A stretch of DNA of 64,000 nt. It comes from Aldehydirespirator sp965204415. GTDB lineage: Bacteria > Actinomycetota > Acidimicrobiia > Acidimicrobiales > Aldehydirespiratoraceae. Positions 56,713-64,000 of the stretch are shown here, in pieces (within the stretch, counting starts at the first letter, position 1; each line of letters opens with the position of its first letter). The notes under the pieces were generated by a model. That model ran no database searches, had not been told where the DNA came from, and saw nothing but the letters and a program-made list of their open reading frames with translations. The position numbers were made by a program, and so were the translations under genes. The DNA lies in assembly GCA_965204415.1 (NCBI GenBank), contig CBDBEL010000001.1, positions 62,001 through 126,000 on the forward strand. Direction: 5' to 3'.

Positions 56713-57705
56713 CTAGGCGAGCCCTCTCGCCGCCGCGAGCTGTGACAGCTCGACCTGGGGGCGGGCGCCCACATGGCCGACCACCTCGGCCGCGGCCAGG
56801 CTCGCCAGGTCGGCGCAGCGGGCAAGGGGCGCGCCCTGGCTGAGGCCCCACAGGAAGCCTGCGGCGTACATGTCACCCGCGCCGGTGGCGTCCACGACGT
56901 GCTCGACCGGGAACGCGGCGACCTCCAGCACCGTCGCACCCTCGGCCACGACCGAGCCCCGAGCCCCGCGGGTGACGACCACGGTCCGGGCCATGTCGGC
57001 CGTGCGGTCCCGGGCCGAGGCCAGATCGCCGGTCGAGTGCAGGGCGCAGACCTCCGCCTCGTTGGCGAACACGACATCGACGCGGTCCTCGATCAGGTCC
57101 AGCCACTCTTCCCGGTGGCGCTCCACGCAGTAGGGGTCGCTCAGCGCCAGGGCCACGGTCCGGCCGGCGTCGCCGGCGGCCTCCATGGCCGACCGGATGG
57201 CGTCCTTGGCGACCTGCACATCCCAGAGATAGCCCTCGCAGTAGGTGATGCCGGCCGAGGCCACCAGCGTTGTGTCCACATCGGCGGGCCCCAGCAGGGC
57301 CGAGGTGCCCAGGAAGGTGTTCATGGTCCGCTCGGCATCGGGGGTCACCTGGATCAGGCAGCGGGCGGTGGGCGGTCCCTCCGGCGCGGGCGGCACGTCG
57401 AAGGCGACCCCGGTGGCCCGGATGTCGTGCACGAACACCTCGCCCAGCTGGTCGTCGCGCACTTTGCCGATGAAGCCGGCGCGACCGCCCAGGGAGGCCA
57501 CGCCGGCCATGGTGTTGGCCGCCGATCCGCCGGATGCCGCGATCCCGGCCGGCATGGCGTCATAGAGCTGGGCGGACCTGTCGGCGCTGACCAGGGTCAT
57601 GGCCCCCTTCACCAGGCGGTGGTCCGCGATGAACGACTCGTCCACCGCCGCGATCACATCGACGATGGCGTTGCCGACACCCACGACATCGAGAACGGGT
57701 TCCAA
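56713..57705 (-). CDS. PfkB-family carbohydrate kinase, adenosine-kinase-like
   Basis: 330 residues from TTG 57705, with GGGGAGG 6 nt upstream. DVVGVGNAIVDVIAAVDES and LVKGAMTLVSADRSAQLYDA are close to adenosine-kinase-type openings; GGSAANTMAGVASLGGRAGF is the PfkB first motif and DATGAGDMYAAGFLWGLSQG the second, with catalytic Asp. It probably phosphorylates a nucleoside such as adenosine with ATP. An alternative is a ribokinase-type sugar kinase, but the N-terminus fits adenosine kinases better. It is co-transcribed with the SRPBCC gene and lies on the same strand as the ABC-2 exporter. Confidence 0.85.
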   Translation of the reverse strand: MEPVLDVVGVGNAIVDVIAAVDESFIADHRLVKGAMTLVSADRSAQLYDAMPAGIAASGGSAANTMAGVASLGGRAGFIGKVRDDQLGEVFVHDIRATGVAFDVPPAPEGPPTARCLIQVTPDAERTMNTFLGTSALLGPADVDTTLVASAGITYCEGYLWDVQVAKDAIRSAMEAAGDAGRTVALALSDPYCVERHREEWLDLIEDRVDVVFANEAEVCALHSTGDLASARDRTADMARTVVVTRGARGSVVAEGATVLEVAAFPVEHVVDATGAGDMYAAGFLWGLSQGAPLARCADLASLAAAEVVGHVGARPQVELSQLAAARGLA

Positions 57706-57789
57706 GGAGCCTCCCCACGGGTCGCCCCAGACAGTAGGCCGGGGCGGGTCGGGAGTTCCTCAGCGGCTGCCGAGCGGACCAGCGGGCTG

Positions 57790-58602
57790 TCAGCCGGTGG
57801 CCACCCGTCGTGCCAGGGAACGGAACGCCATCACGAAGGTGACGAGGCCCAGGCCGCCGATGGCGCCGACCCCCTTGCCGAGCGCGGCGACGTCCCAGCC
57901 GTCGGACAGCAGCGACCGCATGCCCTCCAGCAGGTAGGTGACCGGGTTCCAGGCGGCCACGGTCTGCATCCAGCCGGTCATCAGCTCCCGGGGCAGGTAC
58001 GCGGGCGTCAGGAAGGCGAAGGGGAAGAAGATCAGGAACGACGAGTTGACCGCGGCCGGGTTCCCGGTCCGCAGAGCCACCGTGTACGGGAACCCGGTGA
58101 AGGAGAGGCTCCACGCCACCGCCAACCCCAGGAAGACCAGGATCCCCGGCAGCCCGGTACCGAAGCGCACGCCCGCGACGAAGCCCATGGCGATCACGAC
58201 CAGCGACAGCGAGACGGCGAGGACGATGTCGGCCACCATCATGCCGAGCAGCAGCGTGGTCCGGCGCACCGGCGTCACGAGCATCCGGTCGAGGTACCCG
58301 GTCTGGATGTCGATCACCAGCACCGACGCCCGGGAGATGCCGGTGACCGCGAAGATGATGGCGACCGGTATCTGGAACGCCCGGTAGTCGATGCCGGGCG
58401 AGCGCTCCACGAACGACTCGAGCGCGCCGATGTTGACGAGGAAGAAGAAGGTCGGGATGATCAGCGCGGGAGCCATCGCCTCGGGCTCGCGCAGCAGGCT
58501 GCGCACCGAGCGGCGGGCCACGGTGGCGATGTCGGTGATGATCCCGACGGGACGCACCATGCCGCCGCCGGCCACGGAGGGGGCCTCGCTCTGGACGCTC
58601 AC
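57790..58602 (-). CDS. ABC-2-type transporter permease
   Basis: 270 residues from GTG 58602, overlapping the ATPase stop by 4 bp. Six membrane segments of the ABC-2 fold follow: ALIIPTFFFLVNIGALESF, AIIFAVTGISRASVLVIDIQ, LLLGMMVADIVLAVSLSLVV, GILVFLGLAVAWSLSFTGFP, FLIFFPFAFLTPAYLPRELM and AIGGLGLVTFVMAFRSLARR. The AYLP..LM..W..VAAWNPVTYLLEGMR motif is the family's C-terminal signature. It forms the membrane part of an exporter of drug- or lipid-type molecules, with the ATPase as partner. Substrate unknown. No regulator gene adjoins. Confidence 0.9.
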   Translation of the reverse strand: MSVQSEAPSVAGGGMVRPVGIITDIATVARRSVRSLLREPEAMAPALIIPTFFFLVNIGALESFVERSPGIDYRAFQIPVAIIFAVTGISRASVLVIDIQTGYLDRMLVTPVRRTTLLLGMMVADIVLAVSLSLVVIAMGFVAGVRFGTGLPGILVFLGLAVAWSLSFTGFPYTVALRTGNPAAVNSSFLIFFPFAFLTPAYLPRELMTGWMQTVAAWNPVTYLLEGMRSLLSDGWDVAALGKGVGAIGGLGLVTFVMAFRSLARRVATG

Positions 58603-59666
58603 GGCGGGCTGCTCGGTGGAGGGGCCGGTGTCCTGGCCCGACCGGCGCGCTGCCGATCCGGCCCCGCGGCGGTGCCGCCCCCGGTGGCGGTCGCGTCCAC
58701 CGCGGACATCCGGTAGCCGGTGGCCAGCAGGAACACATCGTCGAGCGACGGGGTGCGGACGGTGAACGACCTCGGGTGCAGTCCCGCCGACGACAGGGCG
58801 ACCGCCACCGTGCCGACGGTGGCCGCGCCGTCGGCAGTGGCGATGGTGATGCCCCGGCGGCCCTGGGTCACCGCATCCACATCGGCCACGGTCTCAGCAA
58901 CCGCAGCCGCGGGCGCGATGGCCTCGGACGGAAGGTCTACGACGATCACGTCGGCGCCGACGGCCCGCTTGAGTTCGGTCGGTGAGCCTTCCTCGACGAT
59001 GCGACCGCCGTCGATGATGGCCACCCGGTCCGCCAGCGCGTCGGCCTCTTCGAGATACTGAGTGGTGAGGAACACCGTCACCCCCAGCTCGCGGTTCAAC
59101 CGGCGCACCTCGTCCCAGACCTGCGCACGGCTGACCGGGTCGAGTCCGGTGGTCGGCTCATCCAGGAAGAGCACCTCGGGGCCGTGGATGAGCGAGGCCG
59201 CGAGGTCGAGGCGCCGTCTCATGCCGCCGCTGTAGGTCTTGACGCGATCCTCCATGGCGTCGCCGATGTCGGCCAGGTCGACAGCCCGGGCGATCGAGGC
59301 GGCCCGATCGGTCGCGCTCAAGCCGTACAGCCGGGCCTGCATGTCGAGTATCTCCCGGCCGGTCTGGCGCTCGTCGAGCGCGGCCTCCTGGAGGGCGACT
59401 CCGATCCGGATGCGAACCTCTCCGGGGCTGTCGACCACGTCATAGCCGGCCACCGTGGCCCGCCCAGCCGTGGGCTTCAGCAGGGTGCACAGCATCCGCA
59501 CTGTGGTGCTCTTGCCCGCGCCGTTGGGACCGAGGAAGCCGTAGATCGACCCGGCGTCGACGTTCAGATCGACGCCGTCGACGGCCCGCTTGTCGCCGAA
59601 GGTCCGGACGAGGCCCCGAGCCTCGATCGCTGAGTTCTGATCCCCACTCCGGGCGGCACGCGGCAC
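58599..59666 (-). CDS. ABC exporter ATPase (daunorubicin-resistance DrrA-like)
   Basis: 355 residues from GTG 59666, chosen as the last start before GLVRTFGDKRAVDGVDLNVD; ATG 59727 is possible, and longer frames overlap pepN on the other strand. Walker A GPNGAGKSTT, Q-loop ALQEAALDE, signature YSGGMRRR, Walker B LFLDEPTTGL and H-loop LTTQYLEEADALADRVAIID are present. This DrrA-like order, with VAIIDGGRIVEEGSPTELKR, is typical of antibiotic or lipid exporters. The C-terminal extension (~255-355) is longer than usual and ends in an Ala/Pro-rich tail. It is paired with the ABC-2 permease through a 4-bp overlap. Confidence 0.88.
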   Translation of the reverse strand: MPRAARSGDQNSAIEARGLVRTFGDKRAVDGVDLNVDAGSIYGFLGPNGAGKSTTVRMLCTLLKPTAGRATVAGYDVVDSPGEVRIRIGVALQEAALDERQTGREILDMQARLYGLSATDRAASIARAVDLADIGDAMEDRVKTYSGGMRRRLDLAASLIHGPEVLFLDEPTTGLDPVSRAQVWDEVRRLNRELGVTVFLTTQYLEEADALADRVAIIDGGRIVEEGSPTELKRAVGADVIVVDLPSEAIAPAAAVAETVADVDAVTQGRRGITIATADGAATVGTVAVALSSAGLHPRSFTVRTPSLDDVFLLATGYRMSAVDATATGGGTAAGPDRQRAGRARTPAPPPSSPP

Positions 59667-59744
59667 GGGGCCGCAGGCTACCGGACGCCAACGTTGGTGA
59701 ACCCGGGCGGCGGCTGACGCCACCATCACGGGTACCGTCGGACC

Positions 59745-62288
59745 ATGAGTCCGAGACTGCCCGGCGGCGTGGTTCCCCGGCACTACGCCATCGAGCTGGA
59801 ACCCGACCTCGGGGCCGCCTCCTTCACTGGCCGAGTGGGCATCGACGTTGAGGTGGCCGAGCCGCAGCACACGATCGTGCTGAACGCGGCGGAGTTGGAC
59901 ATCGCAAGTGCCCGAATCACCGCCCCGGGGGGCGAGCCCGTCGAGCTCGACCACGCCTGCGATGAGGAGTCGGAGCGCCTCACGCTGTCCGCGCCGGACG
60001 GCGCCGGAGGGTTCGAGCCGGGTCCGGCCCGGCTCGACATCGCCTTCACCGGGGTGCTCAACGACCAGCTCCACGGCTTCTACCGCTCCACCTTCACCGA
60101 CGACTCGGGCGAGACCCACACCATCGCCACCACCCAGTTCGAGTCCACCGACGCCCGGCGGGCCTTCTGTTGCTTCGACGAGCCCGCGCTGAAGGCCACC
60201 TTCGCGACGACGCTGGTAGTGGCCGACGGCCTGCTGGCGGTCTCCAACACGGCCGAGACCGCTCGCACGTCCTTGGAGGACGGCCGGGTGAGGGTCAGCT
60301 TCGCGACCACCATGCCGATGTCGACCTACCTGGTGGCCTTCGTGGTCGGCCCGCTCGAGGTCACCGACCCGATCGACTGCGGCGGCGTGCCGGTGCGGGT
60401 GGTCCACCGGCCCGGCCGGGACGGCCAGACCGGGTTCGCGCTCGACGTCGCGGCCCACGCCCTGGAGTGGTTCTCCGACTACTACGGCCTGCCCTACCCC
60501 TCCGACAAGCTCGACCTGGTGGCCATCCCGGACTTCGCCTTCGGCGCCATGGAGAACCTCGGCTGCGTGACCTTCCGGGAGGTCCTGCTGCTGGTCGACG
60601 AGGCCGCAGCCAGCCAGCCCGAGCTGCAGACAGTGGCCAAGGTGATCAACCACGAGCTGGCCCACATGTGGTTCGGGGACCTGGTGACCATGGCGTGGTG
60701 GGAGGGGATCTGGCTGAACGAGGCCTTCGCCACCTTCATGGAGACGGCCTGCAGCGCCGCCTACCGGCCCGACTGGCGGGTGTGGTCGACGTTCTGCCGG
60801 AGCCGGGCCTCCGCGCTGTCGACCGATTCGCTCGGCGCCACCCGGGCGGTGGAGTACCCGGTGCACTCCCCCGCCGAGGCCGAGGACATGTTCGACGTGA
60901 TCACCTACGAGAAGGGCGCGGCCCTGGTCCGCATGCTGGAGCAGTACCTGGGCCCCGAGACGTTCCGGGCCGGGGTGCGCCTGTACCTGCGGCGCCACGC
61001 CTACGGCAACACCGTCACCGAGGATCTGTGGAACGCCCTGGCCGAGGCGTCGGGCCAGCCGGTGGGGCAGATCATGGGCGGCTGGATCTACCAGGGCGGC
61101 TACCCGGCGGTCAGCGCCGTCGCCGGCGCGCACGGCCTGGAGGTGTCACAGCGCCACTTCACGCTCGATCCCGACCGGGCCGAGGCACGGAGCTGGACGG
61201 TTCCGCTGCGGCTGCGGGTGCAGCAGCCCGACGGCGACCGGCACGAGCTGCGGCTGCTGCTCGATCAGCCTCGCCGGACCCTGACGGTGGTGGCAGGGCA
61301 GACGGTGACCCTCAACAGCGGCGCCTCCGGCTTCTACCGCGACGATCCCGACGCCGAGGCCCTGGCCGCCCTGGCGAAGGCAGGACCGGGCGACCGCACC
61401 CCCGAGGAGCGCCACGGCCTCGTCGACGACGCCTGGGCCGCCGTGCTTTCCGGTCGCCTGGCCGCGCCGGCCTTCGTCGAGCTCGTGCTGGGAGGGTTCA
61501 CATCGGAGCGCGACCTCACCGTGTGGCAGGCCATCACCGGCAGCCTGGCCCACCTTCGCGGGCTGCTGGCTCAGGACGCGGCCCAGCGCTTCTGCGAGCT
61601 CGTCGCAGCCGCATCCGACGCCGCGTCCGCGGACGTCGGGCTCGACCCCCCGCCCGCCGGCGATGAGGACGAGCGCACCAGCGAGCTGCGGGCGACGCTG
61701 ATGAGGCTGCGGGGTTCGATCGCCGACCATCTTGACACGATCGCGGCGTGCCGGGCCCGGCTAGACCATCCGGACCCGACGCTGGCCGCGGCGGCCCTGG
61801 GCGTGGTGGCCGCCCACGGAGACGCCGAGGACTTCGCCCGGATCCGGCGCCGCTTCGAGACGGCGTCCGACCCCCAGACCGAGCAGCGCCACCTCGCCGC
61901 GCTGGCCGACTTCCCTGATCCGGAGCTGGTGCGGACCATCCTCGAGGGAACCCTGGACGGCTCGGTGCGCACCCAGGACGGCCCCTACCTCATCCGCCGC
62001 GCCCTGGCCAACCGACGCTGCGGACCCGATGCCTGGGACTTCCTGTCCGGCCACTGGGACCGGCTCCTCGCCATCTTCCCGACCAACTACTCGCTGGCCC
62101 GGATGCTGGAGGGAGTGACCGCGCTCGACCGGCCCGAGCTGGCCGGCCAGGTCCACGACTTCATGGCCGCCCACCCGCTGCCCCAGGGAGCCAAGCAAGT
62201 GGCCCAGCACCTGGAGCGGCTAGACATCAACGTCGCACTGCGGACCCGCGAGTCCGAGCGGCTGGCCGCCGCCGTCCTCAACCGCTGA
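59745..62288 (+). CDS. pepN: Aminopeptidase N (M1 family)
   Basis: 847 residues from ATG 59745. The exopeptidase motif is AFGAMENLG (~267-275), zinc binding is HELAH (~303-307) plus WLNEAFATF (~323-331, second Glu), and NHELAHMWFGDLVTMAWWEG is classical. The N-terminal beta domain (VPRHYAIELEPDLGAASFTG) and C-terminal helical array (to residue 847) are complete, matching the actinobacterial type. It removes N-terminal residues from peptides, usually in the cytoplasm, since no signal peptide is present. It is monocistronic and diverges from the ABC genes. Confidence 0.95.
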   Translation: MSPRLPGGVVPRHYAIELEPDLGAASFTGRVGIDVEVAEPQHTIVLNAAELDIASARITAPGGEPVELDHACDEESERLTLSAPDGAGGFEPGPARLDIAFTGVLNDQLHGFYRSTFTDDSGETHTIATTQFESTDARRAFCCFDEPALKATFATTLVVADGLLAVSNTAETARTSLEDGRVRVSFATTMPMSTYLVAFVVGPLEVTDPIDCGGVPVRVVHRPGRDGQTGFALDVAAHALEWFSDYYGLPYPSDKLDLVAIPDFAFGAMENLGCVTFREVLLLVDEAAASQPELQTVAKVINHELAHMWFGDLVTMAWWEGIWLNEAFATFMETACSAAYRPDWRVWSTFCRSRASALSTDSLGATRAVEYPVHSPAEAEDMFDVITYEKGAALVRMLEQYLGPETFRAGVRLYLRRHAYGNTVTEDLWNALAEASGQPVGQIMGGWIYQGGYPAVSAVAGAHGLEVSQRHFTLDPDRAEARSWTVPLRLRVQQPDGDRHELRLLLDQPRRTLTVVAGQTVTLNSGASGFYRDDPDAEALAALAKAGPGDRTPEERHGLVDDAWAAVLSGRLAAPAFVELVLGGFTSERDLTVWQAITGSLAHLRGLLAQDAAQRFCELVAAASDAASADVGLDPPPAGDEDERTSELRATLMRLRGSIADHLDTIAACRARLDHPDPTLAAAALGVVAAHGDAEDFARIRRRFETASDPQTEQRHLAALADFPDPELVRTILEGTLDGSVRTQDGPYLIRRALANRRCGPDAWDFLSGHWDRLLAIFPTNYSLARMLEGVTALDRPELAGQVHDFMAAHPLPQGAKQVAQHLERLDINVALRTRESERLAAAVLNR

Positions 62289-62392
62289 CACCCTTCACAG
62301 CCCCGCGCACTGCACGGACAGGCGACAGCTCGGCCTCGGGGGCGGATACGCATCGCTCACCATCTTGACCGACACACGGCTGCGGGCGCAGC

Positions 62393-62451
62393 GTTGCTGC
62401 GGGCGGAGTGTTGCTGCGGGCGGAGTGTTGCTGCGGGCGGAGTGTTGCTGC
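62393..62451. repeat. Tandem 17-bp repeats upstream of the third toxin-antitoxin module
   Basis: GTTGCTGCGGGCGGAGT occurs three times exactly (62393, 62410, 62427) and begins again at 62444. A weaker unit precedes. It lies between the pepN stop and the antitoxin promoter. The repeat has no spacers, so it is not CRISPR-like. Confidence 0.9.
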
Positions 62452-62474
62452 ATCGTGGTGTGCCACAAACATGG

Positions 62475-62480
62475 TATAGT
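62475..62480 (+). promoter_or_regulatory. -10 box of the third toxin-antitoxin module
   Basis: TATAGT lies 6 bp before the antitoxin ATG at 62487, which predicts a leaderless message, as in the second module. The short inverted repeat GTGG-TGTG-CCAC just upstream (near 62455-62466) may serve as operator. No clear -35 is seen. Confidence 0.5.
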
Positions 62481-62486
62481 CGTAGC

Positions 62487-62777
62487 ATGAATCGTCATCG
62501 GGTGAGCACGACTGTGGACAGTGGGCTCCTGAATCAGGCGCGTCATCTCCAGGCGTGGGGGACCGACGCCGCGATGATGGACGCGGCACTCGAAGCTCTG
62601 GTGAACCGTTTCCGGGACGCAGAGGTCGACTCGGCCTATGAGGCGTACGAGCGTCATCCGCTCGAGGAGCCCGACGAGTGGGGGGACTTGGCGTCCTTCC
62701 TGGAGGCGAATCACAGGCACAGGCATGAACCGCGCGCCAGTGATGAGGGGCTCGGGTCGAAGCGCGCCGAACCGTGA
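62487..62777 (+). CDS. Antitoxin of the third MazF module
   Basis: 96 residues from ATG 62487. MNRHRVSTTVDSGLLNQARH, LQAWGTDAAMMDAALEALVN is a ribbon-helix-helix fold with a MazE5/VapB-like pattern. The C-terminal half is acidic and Glu-rich (EAYERHPLEEPDEWGDLASF), as in toxin-binding tails. The stop overlaps the toxin start as GTGA. The 31-residue upstream extension of the open frame reads repeat DNA and is not taken. Confidence 0.8.
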   Translation: MNRHRVSTTVDSGLLNQARHLQAWGTDAAMMDAALEALVNRFRDAEVDSAYEAYERHPLEEPDEWGDLASFLEANHRHRHEPRASDEGLGSKRAEP

Positions 62778-63103
62778 CTGCGGCGTCCGTCCGGCGGGGC
62801 GAGATCTGGTGGTGGGAATCGCCGCACGCCGGGCGGCGACCGGTCGTCGTGCTGTCTCGAGACGCCGCGCTCGACCGGCTCAACACGGCGATGATCGCAC
62901 CGTGCACTACCACCGTCAGGGGCCTCCCCAGCGAGGTCGTGCTGGAGCCGGATGAGGATCCCGTGCCGATGGTCTCAGCCGTCAATCTGGACTCCGTCGA
63001 GAGCGCACCGCAGGCTCTCCTGGTGAGAAGGTTGGGGCGGCTCAGCGACGAACGCATGCGGCAGGTCTGCGATGCTCTGAGGACAGCCGTCGCCTGTTCT
63101 TGA
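62774..63103 (+). CDS. MazF-type endoribonuclease toxin (third module)
   Basis: 109 residues from GTG 62774. RRGEIWWWESPHAGRRPVVV then LSRDAALDRLN and MIAPCTTTVRGLPSEV give the MazF strands; SAVNLDSVESAPQALLVRRL follows, and GRLSDERMRQVCDALRTAV is the end. It is coupled to the antitoxin by a 4-bp overlap. It is more like the usual MazF6/9-type toxins than the two at 15-19 kb and is on the plus strand. Endoribonuclease activity is expected; target motif unknown. Confidence 0.88.
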   Translation: MTAASVRRGEIWWWESPHAGRRPVVVLSRDAALDRLNTAMIAPCTTTVRGLPSEVVLEPDEDPVPMVSAVNLDSVESAPQALLVRRLGRLSDERMRQVCDALRTAVACS

Positions 63104-63344
63104 TCCCGCGTTGCGGTGGGGCCGTCGATGCCGACGGCGAGAGTCCGCTGCTGATCGTCAGAGTCCGCTGCGGACAGTCGTCGACTGCGCCTGATCCCTC
63201 GTCGGTCCCGCCGGGCCGCCACCGGCGTCAGGCGTCGGCTTGGCCGAGGTAGGAGGCTCTCAGGTCGGGGTGGGCTGGATGGAACAGCGCGGCTGCGGTC
63301 GCACAGTCGACTAGGGCCCCCTCATTCCGGCCCCGCGGCTGCTG
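63104..63344. other. Gap between the third toxin gene and ribA
   Basis: A short repeated element CAGAGTCCGCTG-like occurs at ~63140 and ~63160. In the ribA frame a 38-codon open stretch follows its stop (ALVDCATAAALFHPAHPDLR) and ends at 63236 or so; it has no start codon. I see no terminator with a T-run. Confidence 0.3.
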
Positions 63345-63929
63345 TCAGTTGCTCAGGGTGTGGCCCAGCTTGGCCCGCTTGGTCTGCAGGTAGCGGAGGT
63401 TCTCGGGCCGGGCGTCGATCTCGATCGGGACGCGCTCCAACACCTCGATCCCGCAGCTTGACAGGCCCTCGCACTTGGCCGGGTTGTTGGTGAGCAGTCG
63501 CACCCCGCGCAGGCCGAGATCGACCAGGATCGCGGCCGCGGCGTCATATACCCGGCCGTCGACGGGCAGCCCCTGCGCCGCGTTGGCCTCCACGGTGTCG
63601 AGGCCGTGCTCCTGGAGGGCGTAGGCCCTGATCTTGTGCCCGATCCCGATGCCGCGCCCCTCGTGGCCCCGCATGTACAGCAGCACGCCCCGCCCCTCCG
63701 ACCCGATGGCGGACAGCGCGTGGTCGAGTTGGGCCCCGCAGTCGCAGCGCAGCGACCGCAGCACGTCGCCGGTCAGACACTCCGAATGCACCCGCACCAG
63801 CGGCGGCGGCGGGTCCTCCACGTCGCCCATGACGCAGGCGATGTGCTGCTGGCCACCGTCCGCGATGTACACGTGGGCCACGAACTCCCCGTGGGGGGTC
63901 GGTACGAGCGCCTCAGCGAAGTGCTCCAC
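63345..63929 (-). CDS. ribA: GTP cyclohydrolase II
   Basis: 194 residues from GTG 63929. The zinc Cys motif is SECLTGDVLRSLRCDCGAQL (C-x10-C-x-C), then MRGHEGRGIGIGHKIRAYAL (GTP binding and Arg), DTVEANAAQGLPVD, and VRLLTNNPAKCEGLSSCGIE: the full set for RibA. It opens the imidazole ring of GTP as the first step of riboflavin synthesis. The open frame continues to the window edge without a stop, so a fused RibB-type N-terminus (RibBA) cannot be excluded, though the GTG fits a stand-alone RibA. No FMN riboswitch can be seen. Confidence 0.9.
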   Translation of the reverse strand: MEHFAEALVPTPHGEFVAHVYIADGGQQHIACVMGDVEDPPPPLVRVHSECLTGDVLRSLRCDCGAQLDHALSAIGSEGRGVLLYMRGHEGRGIGIGHKIRAYALQEHGLDTVEANAAQGLPVDGRVYDAAAAILVDLGLRGVRLLTNNPAKCEGLSSCGIEVLERVPIEIDARPENLRYLQTKRAKLGHTLSN

Positions 63930-64000
63930 CTCGGGCGCCGAGCTGGCGCCGCAGCAGACACGGGGTCGGTCACGCCGCCGCAGCCGGTGCGGAGCCCGCC

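Noticed and set aside
59670..61133. Long minus-strand extension of the ABC ATPase frame across the start of pepN
   Set aside because: The ATPase motifs occur only after ~59620; the rest is antisense to pepN and lacks any domain.
62393..62451. CRISPR-like array
   Set aside because: The 17-bp units are directly abutting with no spacers, and no cas genes are present.
63236..63350. 38-codon open stretch continuing in frame after the ribA stop
   Set aside because: RibA is complete at its stop, no recoding signal is visible, and the extension resembles no RibA tail; chance openness is enough.

Overview
The window is high-GC DNA with GTG and TTG starts, four-base start/stop overlaps between genes, and a secreted protein carrying SLH-like repeats of the kind I associate with Acidimicrobiia. 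I infer a chromosomal segment of an actinobacterium, probably an acidimicrobiial lineage. No rRNA or phage structural genes are visible.

Bases 1-14,866 form an accessory island ending at the 3' end of a tRNA-Val gene. It holds a frameshifted gene remnant, then a four-gene minus-strand operon that is the most interesting unit in the window. In transcription order this operon encodes a leucine-rich-repeat-variant (LRV) protein, a MoxR-type AAA+ ATPase, a metallopeptidase-like/VWA protein, and a DprA/Smf-like Rossmann protein with its own arginine-rich linker and LRV tail. The first and last proteins share a homologous C-terminal half, so the operon looks like a MoxR-VWA chaperone pair flanked by two related repeat proteins, one with a nucleotide- or DNA-sensing domain. 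After it come a small HTH gene, a 12-bp perfect inverted repeat, a structured leader, a divergent tyrosine-recombinase-like gene and a large DDE-transposase-like gene. The last is split by an IS1634-family element with a 5-bp target duplication; removing the IS restores one 635-codon frame.

Bases 14,867-25,600 are mixed accessory and core: tRNA-Val, tRNA-Cys and tRNA-Gly, a crotonase-family protein, two MazF-type toxin-antitoxin pairs, a truncated DUF4389 gene, an NCS2 permease with an unusual cytoplasmic tail, an orphan solute-binding lipoprotein, a BsuBI/PstI-type restriction-modification pair, a ComF-like phosphoribosyltransferase and a membrane protein.

Bases 25,600-38,400 are mostly housekeeping: metX plus a Cys/Met-metabolism PLP enzyme behind a SAM-type riboswitch, a DEAD-box helicase, adenosine deaminase, a secreted SLH-M16 protease, upp, a 2-hydroxyacid dehydrogenase, and a membrane-protein/regulator pair behind an 18-bp palindromic operator.

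Bases 38,430-53,420 are a 12-gene minus-strand catabolic operon for inositol or a methylated inositol. It encodes an IolE-like isomerase/dehydratase, a ribose/inositol-type ABC importer, IolC, a 2-hydroxyacid dehydrogenase, two Gfo/Idh dehydrogenases including IolG, IolD, an SDR, a desaturase-Rieske fusion resembling MocD plus MocE of rhizopine catabolism, and an RmlD-like reductase. A divergent LacI regulator with a GAGCGCTC operator probably controls it. IolB, IolJ and IolA are not in the window, so the pathway must be completed elsewhere. The operon carries a chain of three tandem mini-ORFs before iolG, a 12-residue repeat tail on IolC, and a permease about twice the usual length.

Bases 53,583-64,000 hold the LacI gene, a hypothetical gene, a TetR gene with tandem operator-like repeats, an SRPBCC protein with an adenosine-kinase-like PfkB kinase, an ABC-2 exporter, aminopeptidase N, a third MazF-type module and ribA at the edge.
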